Source: Bacteroidota bacterium (GTDB taxonomy: Bacteria > Bacteroidota > Bacteroidia > Chitinophagales > Saprospiraceae). Taken from it: a DNA stretch of 64,000 nucleotides. This document shows positions 44,521-53,874 of this stretch, one piece after another (position 1 is the stretch's first letter; every line of letters starts with the position of its first letter). Where the stretch lies: positions 1 to 64,000 of the forward strand of contig CAUJEY010000307.1 of NCBI GenBank assembly GCA_963169325.1, written 5' to 3'. Below the pieces are notes generated by a model, which made no database searches, was not told the origin of the DNA, and was given only the letters and a program-made list of their open reading frames with translations. A program made the translations under genes and the position numbers.

Positions 44521-45003
44521 ATGGAAAAAAAATCCGACGGTTTGGACGCTGCCGATCGCGCCATTTTGCAACTACTTCAAGCGGATGCGTTTATGACCAC
44601 GAAAGAGATTGCCGCCCAACTCGGCATGACGACCACGCCCGTGTTCGAGCGGGTGAAACGGCTGGAACGGGAAGGCTACATCGCCGGATACACGGCCTTG
44701 CTCGACCGTCGGAAAATCGGGCTGCCGATGCTCGTGTTGTGCGAGGTGTGGCTGAAAGAACACAACCGCGACTTTCTACTGCGCTTTGAAGAAACGGTGG
44801 TCAAACTACCCGAGATACTGGAATGCCTGCACGTGACCGGGGAGTACGATTATTTGCTGAAAGTGGCCGTGCGCGACATGGACGAATACCAGCATTTTAT
44901 CAAAGAAAAATTAGCCACTCTCGAAAACATCGGACGGGTGCAAAGCCATTTTGTGATGACGGAGGTGAAACATTCGACGGTGCTGCCGGTGGCGGGAGAT
45001 TGA
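44521..45003 (+). CDS. Lrp/AsnC family transcriptional regulator
   Basis: 160 residues, the usual Lrp length. The N-terminal winged HTH is AADRAILQLLQADAFMTTKEIAAQLG with the recognition helix TTTPVFERVKRLEREGYI (~35-55). The C-terminal RAM effector domain has LECLHVTGEYDYLLKVAVRDMDEY (~95-118). It probably senses an amino acid and controls the divergent PLP enzyme. The start at 44521 gives the complete HTH. Confidence 0.93.
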   Translation: MEKKSDGLDAADRAILQLLQADAFMTTKEIAAQLGMTTTPVFERVKRLEREGYIAGYTALLDRRKIGLPMLVLCEVWLKEHNRDFLLRFEETVVKLPEILECLHVTGEYDYLLKVAVRDMDEYQHFIKEKLATLENIGRVQSHFVMTEVKHSTVLPVAGD

Positions 45004-45021
45004 GGGGATGTTATTGGTTTT

Positions 45022-45312
45022 TCAATAATCCCAATGTCCCGGGTTCAACTGTGCGAGTTTGTAACATCGGAATTCCGTTTTGGAAATATCGAAAATGACA
45101 CTGGAAAAAGCCAGCGAATATTTATCTAAATACCGGGCAGTAAGCACTGTTTCTTTTACAGTTTCCCAACCATAATATTGCAAAACCAGGTCGAACTCTT
45201 CCTTGGTGCCGCGCATGAGCGTACGCTCGATGACTGATTTTTTATGCTTTTCCAGGTCAACCGTCTTGACGTCGGTATCCCAGAATAAGGATGGGCGTAG
45301 TTGCAGTTGCAT
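45022..45312 (-). CDS. DUF6922-like small protein
   Basis: 96 residues from the ATG at 45310-45312; a longer frame up to 45435 runs into the end of the broken gene upstream and is not used. The pattern LFWDTDVKTVDLEKHKKSV, then RGTKEEFDLVLQYYG and FRCYKLAQLNP, is the one I associate with DUF6922. Members often sit next to toxin-like genes; no such partner is visible here. The function is unknown. Confidence 0.6.
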   Translation of the reverse strand: MQLQLRPSLFWDTDVKTVDLEKHKKSVIERTLMRGTKEEFDLVLQYYGWETVKETVLTARYLDKYSLAFSSVIFDISKTEFRCYKLAQLNPGHWDY

Positions 45313-45379
45313 GTCTTTTTTGTGCGAATTTAGCGGTTTTTGGGAGTTTAAAACCAACATATAGTTTGTCAAGGGGCCA

Positions 45380-45759
45380 TCATTTATTCCTGCGATAAAA
45401 AAGCGGCCAATGCCACTCAGGATAATACCGTTCAACCAAAGGCGCGAAACGTTCGAGCCGGATAATCAGACGCTGCTGACGGTCGTCCCAATACCAATTT
45501 TGCACCAGGCACAATTGCGAAGCGTCATCAGCATCTCACCGCCTTCATATTGAATGGGATTTTTCGAATCGTAACTTTTCCAATAGACTATGTCATTTTC
45601 CCAAAGCGAGCCGGTAGCCGGCGGAGGCTTCAGTGAATAGGTAATATCAATTTCAGCAGCCCAGATAATGTCCGGGTTGTTTAACAATTGTCCATACTGG
45701 GCCGGAGCAACGATTGGCAACCCGATAAAAAGCAGCAACCCGCATATTCGATACATCAT
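45380..45759 (-). pseudogene. Frameshifted small secreted protein gene
   Basis: The first frame (45466-45759) gives a signal peptide (ending PAQ) and IIWAAEIDITYSL, then ends oddly in CKIGIGTTVSSV. Another frame continues as DDASQLCLVQNWYWDDRQQ, then RLIIRLERFAPLVERYYPEW and a natural end LFYRRNK at TGA 45380-45382. The shift lies around 45540-45550. The two parts would make a ~127-residue protein. The pattern (IIWA.EI..., NWYWDD...LIIRLERFAPL) faintly recalls the PorN/GldN family of the T9SS core, but it is too short for a full member. It could be a sequencing indel or true decay. Confidence 0.55.
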
Positions 45760-45949
45760 AATCTAATCTGTGGTTTTAATGACACCAAATATCGCAATTC
45801 TTGCGATTTAAGTACCGGGACTTAGTGTCATTTTCCCCAGTATAGACGTGCTAATAAAAAGTATCCGCATATACTTAATACTACTTTGCCACTTTAAAAA
45901 AGTGTGGGGCCTCTCCGAGGCATAACCGTCACAACATTCGAATAAAAAC

Positions 45950-45957
45950 TACTTTTG
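45950..45957 (+). promoter_or_regulatory. Bacteroidota -7 element (TACTTTTG) before the M1 peptidase
   Basis: Exact TAnnTTTG match 19 bp before the chosen ATG, so the leader would be very short. Just upstream (45908-45922) is a GGCCTCTCCGAGGC palindrome like those in the fold-back element. No clear -33 TTTG. Confidence 0.45.
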
Positions 45958-45975
45958 CCGCCAAACCACCTCCGT

Positions 45976-47844
45976 ATGTTCCGTCTTTTCGTTACCCTCC
46001 TGTTTTTGGGCGCAGCCCTGACCATACCCGCCCAATCCGGCCGCTTTTTTCCCCGCAACCTCCAACGCGCCTACGACAAAGCCACCCGCAGCGCCGACGG
46101 CAAACCCGGGCCCAACTACTGGCAAAACCGGGCTTCCTACCTCATTAAAGCCGGTATTGAGCCCAAAAAACGCCGCCTGAGCGGAGAAGCCGTCATCACC
46201 TACGTCAACAACAGCCCCGACAGCCTGAAAATCATCCGACTCAAACTGGCCCACGACCTGTATAAAAAAGGCGGCCAGCGCGCCAGCGAGGTGGAACCCT
46301 CCGATGTGGACGATGGGGTGCAAATTGAAATCCTAACCTACAACGGCTTGCCAGTTGAAGAAAAACAACGGCGGCGGCGCAATACCTTCCTGGACATCCA
46401 ACTGGGCAGCAACCCCTTACCCTCGAAAACATCGGCCACCATCACCGTCAAATGGTCGTACACCCTGCCGGCCGACAAAGGAGCCGCCCGCGAATGCGTG
46501 TGCGATGCCAGCACTTTTTTCGTGCCCTACTGGTACCCGCAAGTGGCGGTGTACGACGATGTCCGCGGCTGGGCCGACGCCCCGTACAACGGCCTCCAGG
46601 AGTTTTACAACGACTTTGCCGACTACGACGTAACCATCACCATGCCCAAAGGGTATATGCTGTGGGCCACCGGCGAATGGCAAAACCCCGGCGATATATT
46701 GAATAAAACATACCTCGACCGGTTCAATCTGGCACATACGTCTATCGAGGTCATTAAAATATTTACGGAAGCCGAACTGAAAGCAGGCGGCGTTTTTAAA
46801 AAAGCCAAACAACACGTTTTCCGCTACAAAGCCACCGACGTGCCCGATTTTGCTTTTGCTTCGAGCGACCACTACAACTGGGACGCAGCCTCCGTGGTGG
46901 TGGACGACCGCAGCGGACGCCGCACGTTCGTCAGTGCCGCTTACGACAGCAAATCGAACGATTTTTACCGGGTGGCCCGCATCGCCGCCGACGGCATCCG
47001 TCTGATGAGCACCTGGCTGCCCGGGTATCCGTTTCCCTACCCCTGCATGACCGTGTTCAACGGCAACGACGGCATGGAATACCCCATGATGGTGAACGAC
47101 GCCAGCGTGGGTGAAAGTGGCGTCACTTCGCTGACCGTACATGAGGTGTCGCATACCTATTTCCCCTTTATGATGGGCGTCAACGAGCAGGATTACGCCT
47201 GGATGGACGAAGGTTGGGCGTCCTTTTTCGATTTTTTATTGGCCGATTCGCTTACCGGCAATAAATCGAATCTGCGTGGGTATTCATTCATCGCCGGCAC
47301 CGATTCCGACGTACCACCTATGGCCCGCTCCAGGTTTCTCAGCGGCGGCGCTTACGGCAACGCGGCTTATGGCCGCCCTCAAAACGCCTACCTGACCCTG
47401 CTCGATTTGCTGGGTTACGACATGTTTCACCGCTGCATGACGGAATATATGGACCGCTGGAAAGGAAAACATCCCATTCCAAACGATTTTTTTAACACCT
47501 GGAACGAGGTGTCCGGCCAAAATCTCGACTGGTTCTGGAAACCCTGGTTTTACGAGTGGGGCGCCCCGGATTTGGGCATTCAACAGGTGGAACGAGACGA
47601 AAAAGCCGGTTATGACGTTATATTCGTGAAAAAAAACGGCGCTATTCCCGTGCCGGTACACCTCGAAATCAGTTACGCCGACGGCTCTAAAGAGACCATC
47701 CGGCAAAAAGCAGATGTTTGGCGCGAAGGACAGGAATTTGTACGGGTGGCCTGCGCCGCCGGCAAAACAGTGAAACAGGTTGACCTGGGCTACCGGACGA
47801 TACCCGATACCGAACGAAAAAACAATACATGGAAAAAAGATTGA
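45976..47844 (+). CDS. M1 family metallopeptidase, secreted
   Basis: 622 residues from the ATG at 45976; seven residues upstream (MPPNHLR) would spoil the signal peptide MFRLFVTLLFLGAALTIPAQ. The N-terminal beta domain (~40-220) precedes the thermolysin-like catalytic domain. The zinc site is HEVSH (His389, Glu390, His393) with Glu412 18 residues later (MDEGWAS), the M1 spacing. A substrate-binding motif appears as GMEYPMMVND, in place of GAMEN. A short C-terminal domain follows. No T9SS sorting domain, so it is probably periplasmic. It likely acts as an aminopeptidase on imported peptides. Confidence 0.92.
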   Translation: MFRLFVTLLFLGAALTIPAQSGRFFPRNLQRAYDKATRSADGKPGPNYWQNRASYLIKAGIEPKKRRLSGEAVITYVNNSPDSLKIIRLKLAHDLYKKGGQRASEVEPSDVDDGVQIEILTYNGLPVEEKQRRRRNTFLDIQLGSNPLPSKTSATITVKWSYTLPADKGAARECVCDASTFFVPYWYPQVAVYDDVRGWADAPYNGLQEFYNDFADYDVTITMPKGYMLWATGEWQNPGDILNKTYLDRFNLAHTSIEVIKIFTEAELKAGGVFKKAKQHVFRYKATDVPDFAFASSDHYNWDAASVVVDDRSGRRTFVSAAYDSKSNDFYRVARIAADGIRLMSTWLPGYPFPYPCMTVFNGNDGMEYPMMVNDASVGESGVTSLTVHEVSHTYFPFMMGVNEQDYAWMDEGWASFFDFLLADSLTGNKSNLRGYSFIAGTDSDVPPMARSRFLSGGAYGNAAYGRPQNAYLTLLDLLGYDMFHRCMTEYMDRWKGKHPIPNDFFNTWNEVSGQNLDWFWKPWFYEWGAPDLGIQQVERDEKAGYDVIFVKKNGAIPVPVHLEISYADGSKETIRQKADVWREGQEFVRVACAAGKTVKQVDLGYRTIPDTERKNNTWKKD

Positions 47845-47964
47845 TTCCTGTTTACATTTGGGACTTTAATCTTCACTTTCAAACTTATTGACCGGGTGAC
47901 TTGGAGTCAGCCGGTCAATAGAGCAAAACACCACCTTTAACGTTCTGTAAAACATTTCCGCCGT

Positions 47965-48597
47965 ATGAAGACGAACACTATGCTCACCTATTTGCTATAC
48001 GCCCTGCTGACCGGCCTCATTGTTGTAGCCGGCTATAAAGCCTGCCAAATGAAAAACGAAGAGGCCCGCCTGGCACAGGAAAGCAAGGAAGAGGCGTTTC
48101 AAAAACAATTGCGCGATATGGGCTACCTGGAGGAAGATACCACCGGCAGCCAATACGCCGGGGATGAAAACACCGACCAACCTGTAACCACGCCGGCCGC
48201 CGACGATAATACGTCCGTAACCTCAGACGGAATCGAGGATGAAGCGCCCGCTTCCACCACAACAACATCTAAAACACAACCGGTAACTTCGCCCCCGGCA
48301 CAAACCACGGCCAAGGGCAGCGATCCCAAACCGGCAGAGCGTGTGGACAACAGCGTGGCCAAACCCCGCTATTACATCTCCGCAGGTTCTTTTACCAAAC
48401 TCGCGTCTGCCCGCCGGCAAATGGAAAAAATGATTCAAATGGGTTATGAAAATGCGGAAATAGGCTATACCAACGGCGGAAAATTCGCCGTGGTGGTGGT
48501 CAAACGCACCAATAGCCTGTCCGAAGCCAATAAAATTGTGGACCGGCTGGAAGCGAAGGGAATTGATGCAAATGTGGTGGACAAGGACCGGAAGTGA
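47965..48597 (+). CDS. SPOR-domain membrane protein
   Basis: 210 residues. A short basic N-terminus and one membrane helix (MLTYLLYALLTGLIVVAGY, ~6-24) anchor it in the inner membrane. A low-complexity Thr/Ala/Pro linker (~60-130) leads to a SPOR domain (~135-208: YYISAGSFTKLASARRQM, YTNGGKFAVVVVKR, NKIVDRLEAKGIDANVV). SPOR domains bind glycan strands lacking stem peptides at division sites. It follows the M1 peptidase by 120 bp and converges on a T9SS protein. Confidence 0.85.
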   Translation: MKTNTMLTYLLYALLTGLIVVAGYKACQMKNEEARLAQESKEEAFQKQLRDMGYLEEDTTGSQYAGDENTDQPVTTPAADDNTSVTSDGIEDEAPASTTTTSKTQPVTSPPAQTTAKGSDPKPAERVDNSVAKPRYYISAGSFTKLASARRQMEKMIQMGYENAEIGYTNGGKFAVVVVKRTNSLSEANKIVDRLEAKGIDANVVDKDRK

Positions 48598-48600
48598 AAA

Positions 48601-48703
48601 AGTAAAAATGTAAAATGTAAAAGTCAAAATGTAAAAGAAGCGTAGCGTACACGTTACGCATGCCCTTTTACATTTTGACTTTTAAATTTTACATTTTGAC
48701 TTT
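48601..48703. terminator. TGTAAAA-word hairpin between convergent genes
   Basis: A 19-bp perfect stem (48619-48637 with 48665-48683) is embedded in longer AAAATGTAAAAG / CTTTTACATTTT tracts. The loop holds a short GCGTA/TACGC pair. It separates the stops of the SPOR gene (48597) and the T9SS gene (48716) and probably terminates both. Confidence 0.75.
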
Positions 48704-48715
48704 AAGTTCCCGCTC

Positions 48716-51700
48716 CTACCCTTTCACCACAAACTTCCCGCTCCCAACTCCCCGCCCGGCGGCATCTTCCACCCGGAAAAAATACACGCCACCGGGCAAT
48801 CCGTTTCGCTGAAACAAATACTGCGTTCCATTGGCGCGAACTTGCCGGACCAATTGCCCCCGTGCATCCGTAATGGTGATTAAATGTTGTTCAAACGCGC
48901 CGTTTACCAGGCGCAAAACGGCCTCTTCCTGCAGGGGATTAGGCGAAACCAGCACCAGCTCGTTGCCTCCGGGCAAAAATGGCACATTGGTATTGACGAG
49001 GTAATCATTCCCGATAGTATGAAGCGTGCTATTGGTAATCACCGGCTCATTAAAATCAAAATAGATTGCCGCTTCATTGTAAATCTCGGCGCTGAGGGGC
49101 ACATCCGGTTTTTGCGCGATGCGAAAACTGACAAAACCGTGCGAAGCCGCTTCGTTCACATTACTATCCGGCAAATGGATATTGTTGAACGTAAACGTGA
49201 GCGCTCCCTCCCCGCTGAATGTCCATTGATACGGATGCGAGGATGCGCCGGGCCGTACCGAGGCCGGATCAAGCCAGGGCGACAGGGTGTCGCGAAGGAC
49301 GACGGTAAAAGCCGTATCGGTACCCGTATTTTGAAAACGGATGAGGTATTCCAGTTCCTGCCCGGGGCGAATGCGGTGTTCGGCGCCGAAGCCGAGCGGG
49401 AAACCCTGTTTGTCGTTGGGATCGAAGGAGCCGGTGTTTTCCCGGCAGGCTATATCCCGCGAAGGCTGGTACCCGTTCACCGGAAACTGATTGATATAAC
49501 CCAAGCTGTTATAGCCGCCGCAGCCTTCGGCAAAGGCCAATGCCAGACTGGAAAAGGGGTGCCCCGGTTCCTGCTCCGACTCGATGCGCCAGGTATGACC
49601 GGTAGCCGGCTGGGTAATGGCGAGTGTTTCGCCCGGAGCGTATTGCCGGTTGCCGTTCATCAGTACCACATCGTCGATGATAATGATATAGTCGAGCATT
49701 TGGGAAGGCGCATCGCCCGCGTTTTGGAGTTCCAGCTGAACAACCGTGTCCTGGCAACTGATCGTTGCCTGTATTTCGGCGCCCGACCAGTTATTTACCG
49801 GCGTACAGAGCGTGTCGGGGTAGGCATGCGCGTTAAAACAATGGGTCTGACCCAGTACCGTGGAGTTGCATTCCACATTCACCAACAGGCTGAACCGCCC
49901 GCCTGCCCCGAAAGGCAAATCGCCAACGGGAAACCGGTAGGTGTCGTTGCCCAGGACTGTATACGGCAAGCTGGCACTGACCAGGTTCGTAAATGGATCG
50001 ATCTGTACATCCACCCAGGCGCTGTCGGCGGTTTCGGTACCTTCGTTGCGGTAATACACATAAATATTGTTGTCAAAACACCGCCGCAGCCCGGGCACGC
50101 TGATATCGACGGTCACCAGGGGGCAATCCGATAATGCCGCCGCCGAAAAATCGAGTGTATCGAGGCCGAACAGGCTATCTGCCAGGATGGTTTGCACGGC
50201 TTCGCAGCTCGTCCACCAAACGGCATTGGGCACCTGCAATTGTACTGCATAGGTTCCCGTATCTACAAACATCAGATAATGGCCGCTCGAATCGGAGGTA
50301 CCGTAAACCGTATTCAGGCCCTCCGCCTCTACCTTCCAGCCGGTCAACGGCAATTGCGCATCCGGCGTACTGCAATCGGCATCGGCATCTCGCCGGATAT
50401 ATCCGCCGATATAGGCGCCCTGGGTAGTCGGGGTCGGGGTACGGTATAATCTGCCAATTGAAATAAACAGATATTGATCGGGCGACACGGGATCCAAAAT
50501 ATTGGTTCCGTAAGAATACGGCAAGGCATTCCAGGTAACGCCCTGATCGACTGACCGTTGCACACTCGGCGCTTTCAGGAACAACAAGTGTCCGGCAGCA
50601 TTTCCGGCCATGGGGCCATAGGAAAAGGTACCATACGTATCCACCGGATGGCGCAGCCAACTTTGGCCGTTATCTGTCGACCGGTACATCGGATATCTAT
50701 CGGCCCCTTGTTTTCCAATAGCATAAATAACACCGGCCGGATCGATATGTATGTCTTTAAACAGGATATCGGCAGGTACCCCGGTTACCGGAATCCAATT
50801 TTCACCCAGATCGTCGGAATACCAGATGCCGGGCAGGGTGTCGTTCCCAACCACATTCATCGCGGCAAAGAGGCGCCCGGAAGGGTGTACTTCCATTTGA
50901 TTCATAATAAGCGACGGACCGGAAATTGCCTGCCAGCTCTGACCATGATCCCCGGAGCGCAACAATTGAAACTGGGAAAGTCCGTTGGCATTAACAAACA
51001 TGGCCGAACCGTCCGGCGTCATTTCGACACTACCGGGGTAATGATTAGGCGGGATAATTTGCGTGAAATGATCGCCGTAATCATCGGACCAGTACAAGCT
51101 GTCGCCGATATAGGTTACCAGCTGCCCGGCGTCTCCGGACACAAAATTCCGCAGATAGACCAGATTAAAGTCCTGACTGAATTTGAAGTCGGTTATTTTC
51201 GTCCACGCCTGGCCGTTGTTGAAGGTGCGCCACAAGCCGTTTGGCGTATGGGCATAAAACGTATCTGCCGACACAAAAGCCATTTGTTCCACGGGCGCCA
51301 TAGGTATTCCATAAGAAGCGAACTGCCAGGTTTGGCCATTGTCTGCGGAGCGGTAAATCGCCTGATTGCAGTGCCCGAACAAGGCGCCGTCCGGCATCCT
51401 GAAGGGCATAATAGACGGCCATATCTCGTGGTTCCCGGGTTGGGGCAACCAGGTTTGCCCATCGTCGTTCGAATAGGATAGACCTGGCCGTCGCCCGTCC
51501 TTATACGAGGTCACTGCCAGTAACATTCCGGAAGCCAGTTCAACAAGCGTGTGTAATCTAAAATCCGGCGTCGGGATCGTCTGCCAGTTCAATCCGTTGT
51601 CGGTCGACCGATAAAAATTAGCGGTACTGAGTATCAGCAGGGTACCGGATTGGGTGTTGTATAAAGACCAGGGCGTTTGCTGCGCGGTTTGCGCGATCAT

Positions 51701-52327
51701 TTGCCAGCTTTGCCCGTCATCCCGCGACAAGTATGTTTCTTTCGCTGCATTGGTATAGGCCAGGGCGCCGCTCTGGAGTACTTGCAACGGTGGCATAATC
51801 TCTTCATTGGCACTAAAAACCTGCGCCCAGGTAATCCCGCCGTCGCCGGATCGCCATATTTCCTCACCATTGGCCGACCGGGCCAGCAACGAACCGCCGG
51901 GCGTTTCAGAAACGTCGGCATAAGTCACACTATCCTTCACCAAGGTCCAGGTCAGGCCTTCATCAAAAGAGCGAAACAAGCCGGCATTGGAAAAACTGCT
52001 GTCTGTCATCAGCGCATTAAACGTCCCGCTGTATCCGATATCAACATTGCCAGCAAGATACCCATTGAACACAGGGGCTATTTTCGTCCATTGCTGGCCA
52101 TTATCGTGGGTGCGATACAGGTCGGTAACGAACGGCGATAGCTTTAAAAATCCATATAACTTTCCGCTGGAGGTGGGCGCCATGCGGTCAAAAGTTCCAC
52201 CGGAGGGCCCCGGAAACGGTTTCCAAAAAGTAGTGTCCTGCGCCGACAAACTAAGCGTCAGGCTCAACAAGGCCGGCAACAAACGGATTATTTTTTTCAT
52301 AGACAAACGAGTATTTCGTGATTTCAT
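48716..52327 (-). CDS. T9SS-secreted BNR-propeller and DUF11-like protein (module copy 2)
   Basis: 1203 residues. The signal peptide is KKIIRLLPALLSLTLSLSAQ, so the internal ATG at 52298-52300 may be the real start. Residues ~30-650 are BNR blades (RTHDNGQQWTK, RSFDEGLTWTL, RSADNGQTWQF and others). A linker with RRDADADCSTPDAQLPL (~665) leads to DUF11-like modules (~760-1120), including FQNTGTDTAFTVVLRDTLSP and AAIYFDFNEPVITN. A T9SS type A domain ends it (VSPNPLQEE, ITDARGQL, GGVYFFRV). The C-terminal ~200 residues are almost identical to the protein at 53875. It is divergent from helical protein 2. Confidence 0.9.
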   Translation of the reverse strand: MKSRNTRLSMKKIIRLLPALLSLTLSLSAQDTTFWKPFPGPSGGTFDRMAPTSSGKLYGFLKLSPFVTDLYRTHDNGQQWTKIAPVFNGYLAGNVDIGYSGTFNALMTDSSFSNAGLFRSFDEGLTWTLVKDSVTYADVSETPGGSLLARSANGEEIWRSGDGGITWAQVFSANEEIMPPLQVLQSGALAYTNAAKETYLSRDDGQSWQMIAQTAQQTPWSLYNTQSGTLLILSTANFYRSTDNGLNWQTIPTPDFRLHTLVELASGMLLAVTSYKDGRRPGLSYSNDDGQTWLPQPGNHEIWPSIMPFRMPDGALFGHCNQAIYRSADNGQTWQFASYGIPMAPVEQMAFVSADTFYAHTPNGLWRTFNNGQAWTKITDFKFSQDFNLVYLRNFVSGDAGQLVTYIGDSLYWSDDYGDHFTQIIPPNHYPGSVEMTPDGSAMFVNANGLSQFQLLRSGDHGQSWQAISGPSLIMNQMEVHPSGRLFAAMNVVGNDTLPGIWYSDDLGENWIPVTGVPADILFKDIHIDPAGVIYAIGKQGADRYPMYRSTDNGQSWLRHPVDTYGTFSYGPMAGNAAGHLLFLKAPSVQRSVDQGVTWNALPYSYGTNILDPVSPDQYLFISIGRLYRTPTPTTQGAYIGGYIRRDADADCSTPDAQLPLTGWKVEAEGLNTVYGTSDSSGHYLMFVDTGTYAVQLQVPNAVWWTSCEAVQTILADSLFGLDTLDFSAAALSDCPLVTVDISVPGLRRCFDNNIYVYYRNEGTETADSAWVDVQIDPFTNLVSASLPYTVLGNDTYRFPVGDLPFGAGGRFSLLVNVECNSTVLGQTHCFNAHAYPDTLCTPVNNWSGAEIQATISCQDTVVQLELQNAGDAPSQMLDYIIIIDDVVLMNGNRQYAPGETLAITQPATGHTWRIESEQEPGHPFSSLALAFAEGCGGYNSLGYINQFPVNGYQPSRDIACRENTGSFDPNDKQGFPLGFGAEHRIRPGQELEYLIRFQNTGTDTAFTVVLRDTLSPWLDPASVRPGASSHPYQWTFSGEGALTFTFNNIHLPDSNVNEAASHGFVSFRIAQKPDVPLSAEIYNEAAIYFDFNEPVITNSTLHTIGNDYLVNTNVPFLPGGNELVLVSPNPLQEEAVLRLVNGAFEQHLITITDARGQLVRQVRANGTQYLFQRNGLPGGVYFFRVEDAAGRGVGSGKFVVKG

Positions 52328-52406
52328 GGGTCAAAGATGATACCCGCTAATGGCTTTTAGAAATACAAAATATTCAATTTGCCAGAAAATAATTTTTATT
52401 AAGTAA

Positions 52407-52436
52407 TTGATAATCAGTTTTTAAAAAATAAATTTG
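52407..52436 (+). promoter_or_regulatory. Promoter-like element of helical gene 2
   Basis: TTGA (52407-52410), 18 nt, then TAAATTTG (52429-52436), an exact TAnnTTTG, precede the ATG by 27 bp. Spacer and geometry match those of the other two helical genes. Confidence 0.65.
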
Positions 52437-52463
52437 CCACAATAAACGGTCAATCACTTTTGT

Positions 52464-53861
52464 ATGGATGCACTCTTGCTCCGCGTTTTTCGACAACTCT
52501 CCGCACCGGAACGCCGCCAGGTGGGCGAACTGGCCCGATGCCCTTATTTTAACCGTCGGGAAGAGGTGGTCCGCTTGTGCGATTATTTGACGGAACACGC
52601 CGGCCGGTCTTCACGCGCGACCATGCAGCAGGAGCAGATTTTCGCGGCGGCCTGCCCTGGCGAACCGTACGATTACCGCCGCTTGCGTTATCTCCAATCC
52701 TACCTGCTGGATATCGTACGGCAGCACCTTATCCTGCAGGAAGGACGGCAGGAGCCGGCCGAACAAACACCCCTGCTCCTGCGCGCATTGCGGCGGCGGG
52801 GTATCGACGATTTATTTAAAAAAACCTGGGCCACGCAAATAACAGAAACCGGGCGCGCTACCCTGCGCGATGCCCGGTATCATTTTCAACGTTACCAATT
52901 GCACCAGGAACAACTGGAGCAAACCTCCCAACGCGAACGTTCGGCAGGCCTGAACCTTCAGCCCCTGCCCGACGAACTCACCGTATATTATGTATCGGAA
53001 ATGTTGCGCCACGCCTGCCTGGCGTCCATGCACGAGGCAGTGGCCGGACAAGCCTACCGGCTCGGATTGCTGGAAGCTATTCTGGAAGCCGTGGAACGGG
53101 AGAAGATGTTGCGTATACCGGCCATAGCGGTGTACTACTATGCCTATCAGATGTTGCACCATCCGGGAGAAAACGAGCCGATGGAGCATTTGCGGGCCAG
53201 CCTGGCCGAACATAGCCACCGGTTTGCCATCGACGAGCAACGCGGCCTTTTTCTGTTGGCCATCAACGGCTGCATCCGGCGGATGAATGCGGGGCAACGC
53301 CATTACATTCAGGAAGCGCTTGATCTGTATCGCACCGCCCTGGAGCGGAATCTGTTGTTGGAAAACGGCATTTTTTCGGGATTTAATTACAAAAACATTA
53401 TCCGGCTGGCAGCGGCCCTGAACGAACATGAGTGGGCAGAACAGTTTCTGGAACAATATCGCCCAACGCTGCATCCCCGCGAACGCGACACCCTTCACCG
53501 ATACAACCTCGCCTACCTATATTTCCAGCGGCAGGATTACGCCCGCGCCATGCCCTTGCTTCAACAAGTTGAACTCGAAGACCCGCTCAATAACCTCGAC
53601 GCCCGGCGTATGCTCTTGCGCAGCTATTTTGAACTGGGCGAATGGCAGGCACTTGAATCGCTGTTACAGAGTTTTTCCGCTTATTTGCGCCGCCAGAAAA
53701 ACCTGGGATATCACCGGCAAAGCAATGAAAAACTCCTGTTCTTTGTCAAAAAACTGATCGCCACCGGAAAAAGAGACCTGAAAACCCGGGCAGCTATCCG
53801 GGCCGAACTGGAGTCGACACCGGAAGTAGCAGAACGGGCGTGGCTGTTACAGCAATTATAG
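52464..53861 (+). CDS. Helical protein of unknown function, family member 2
   Basis: 465 residues, helical throughout, with no signal peptide or membrane segment. The N-terminus LLRVFRQLSAPERRQVGEL leads to CPYFNRREEVVRLCDYLTEH, the conserved opening of the family. A central TPR-like part follows (YYAYQMLHHPGENEPMEHL, then GLFLLAINGCIRRMNAGQR). The C-terminal ~110 residues (QDYARAMPLLQQVELEDPLN to the end) are nearly identical to family member 3 at 57678, while the first 350 are only about half identical. It is divergent from the 1203-residue T9SS protein at 48716 and ends 14 bp before the stop of the next T9SS protein. Confidence 0.8.
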   Translation: MDALLLRVFRQLSAPERRQVGELARCPYFNRREEVVRLCDYLTEHAGRSSRATMQQEQIFAAACPGEPYDYRRLRYLQSYLLDIVRQHLILQEGRQEPAEQTPLLLRALRRRGIDDLFKKTWATQITETGRATLRDARYHFQRYQLHQEQLEQTSQRERSAGLNLQPLPDELTVYYVSEMLRHACLASMHEAVAGQAYRLGLLEAILEAVEREKMLRIPAIAVYYYAYQMLHHPGENEPMEHLRASLAEHSHRFAIDEQRGLFLLAINGCIRRMNAGQRHYIQEALDLYRTALERNLLLENGIFSGFNYKNIIRLAAALNEHEWAEQFLEQYRPTLHPRERDTLHRYNLAYLYFQRQDYARAMPLLQQVELEDPLNNLDARRMLLRSYFELGEWQALESLLQSFSAYLRRQKNLGYHRQSNEKLLFFVKKLIATGKRDLKTRAAIRAELESTPEVAERAWLLQQL

Positions 53862-53874
53862 CCTGCCGGCTATC

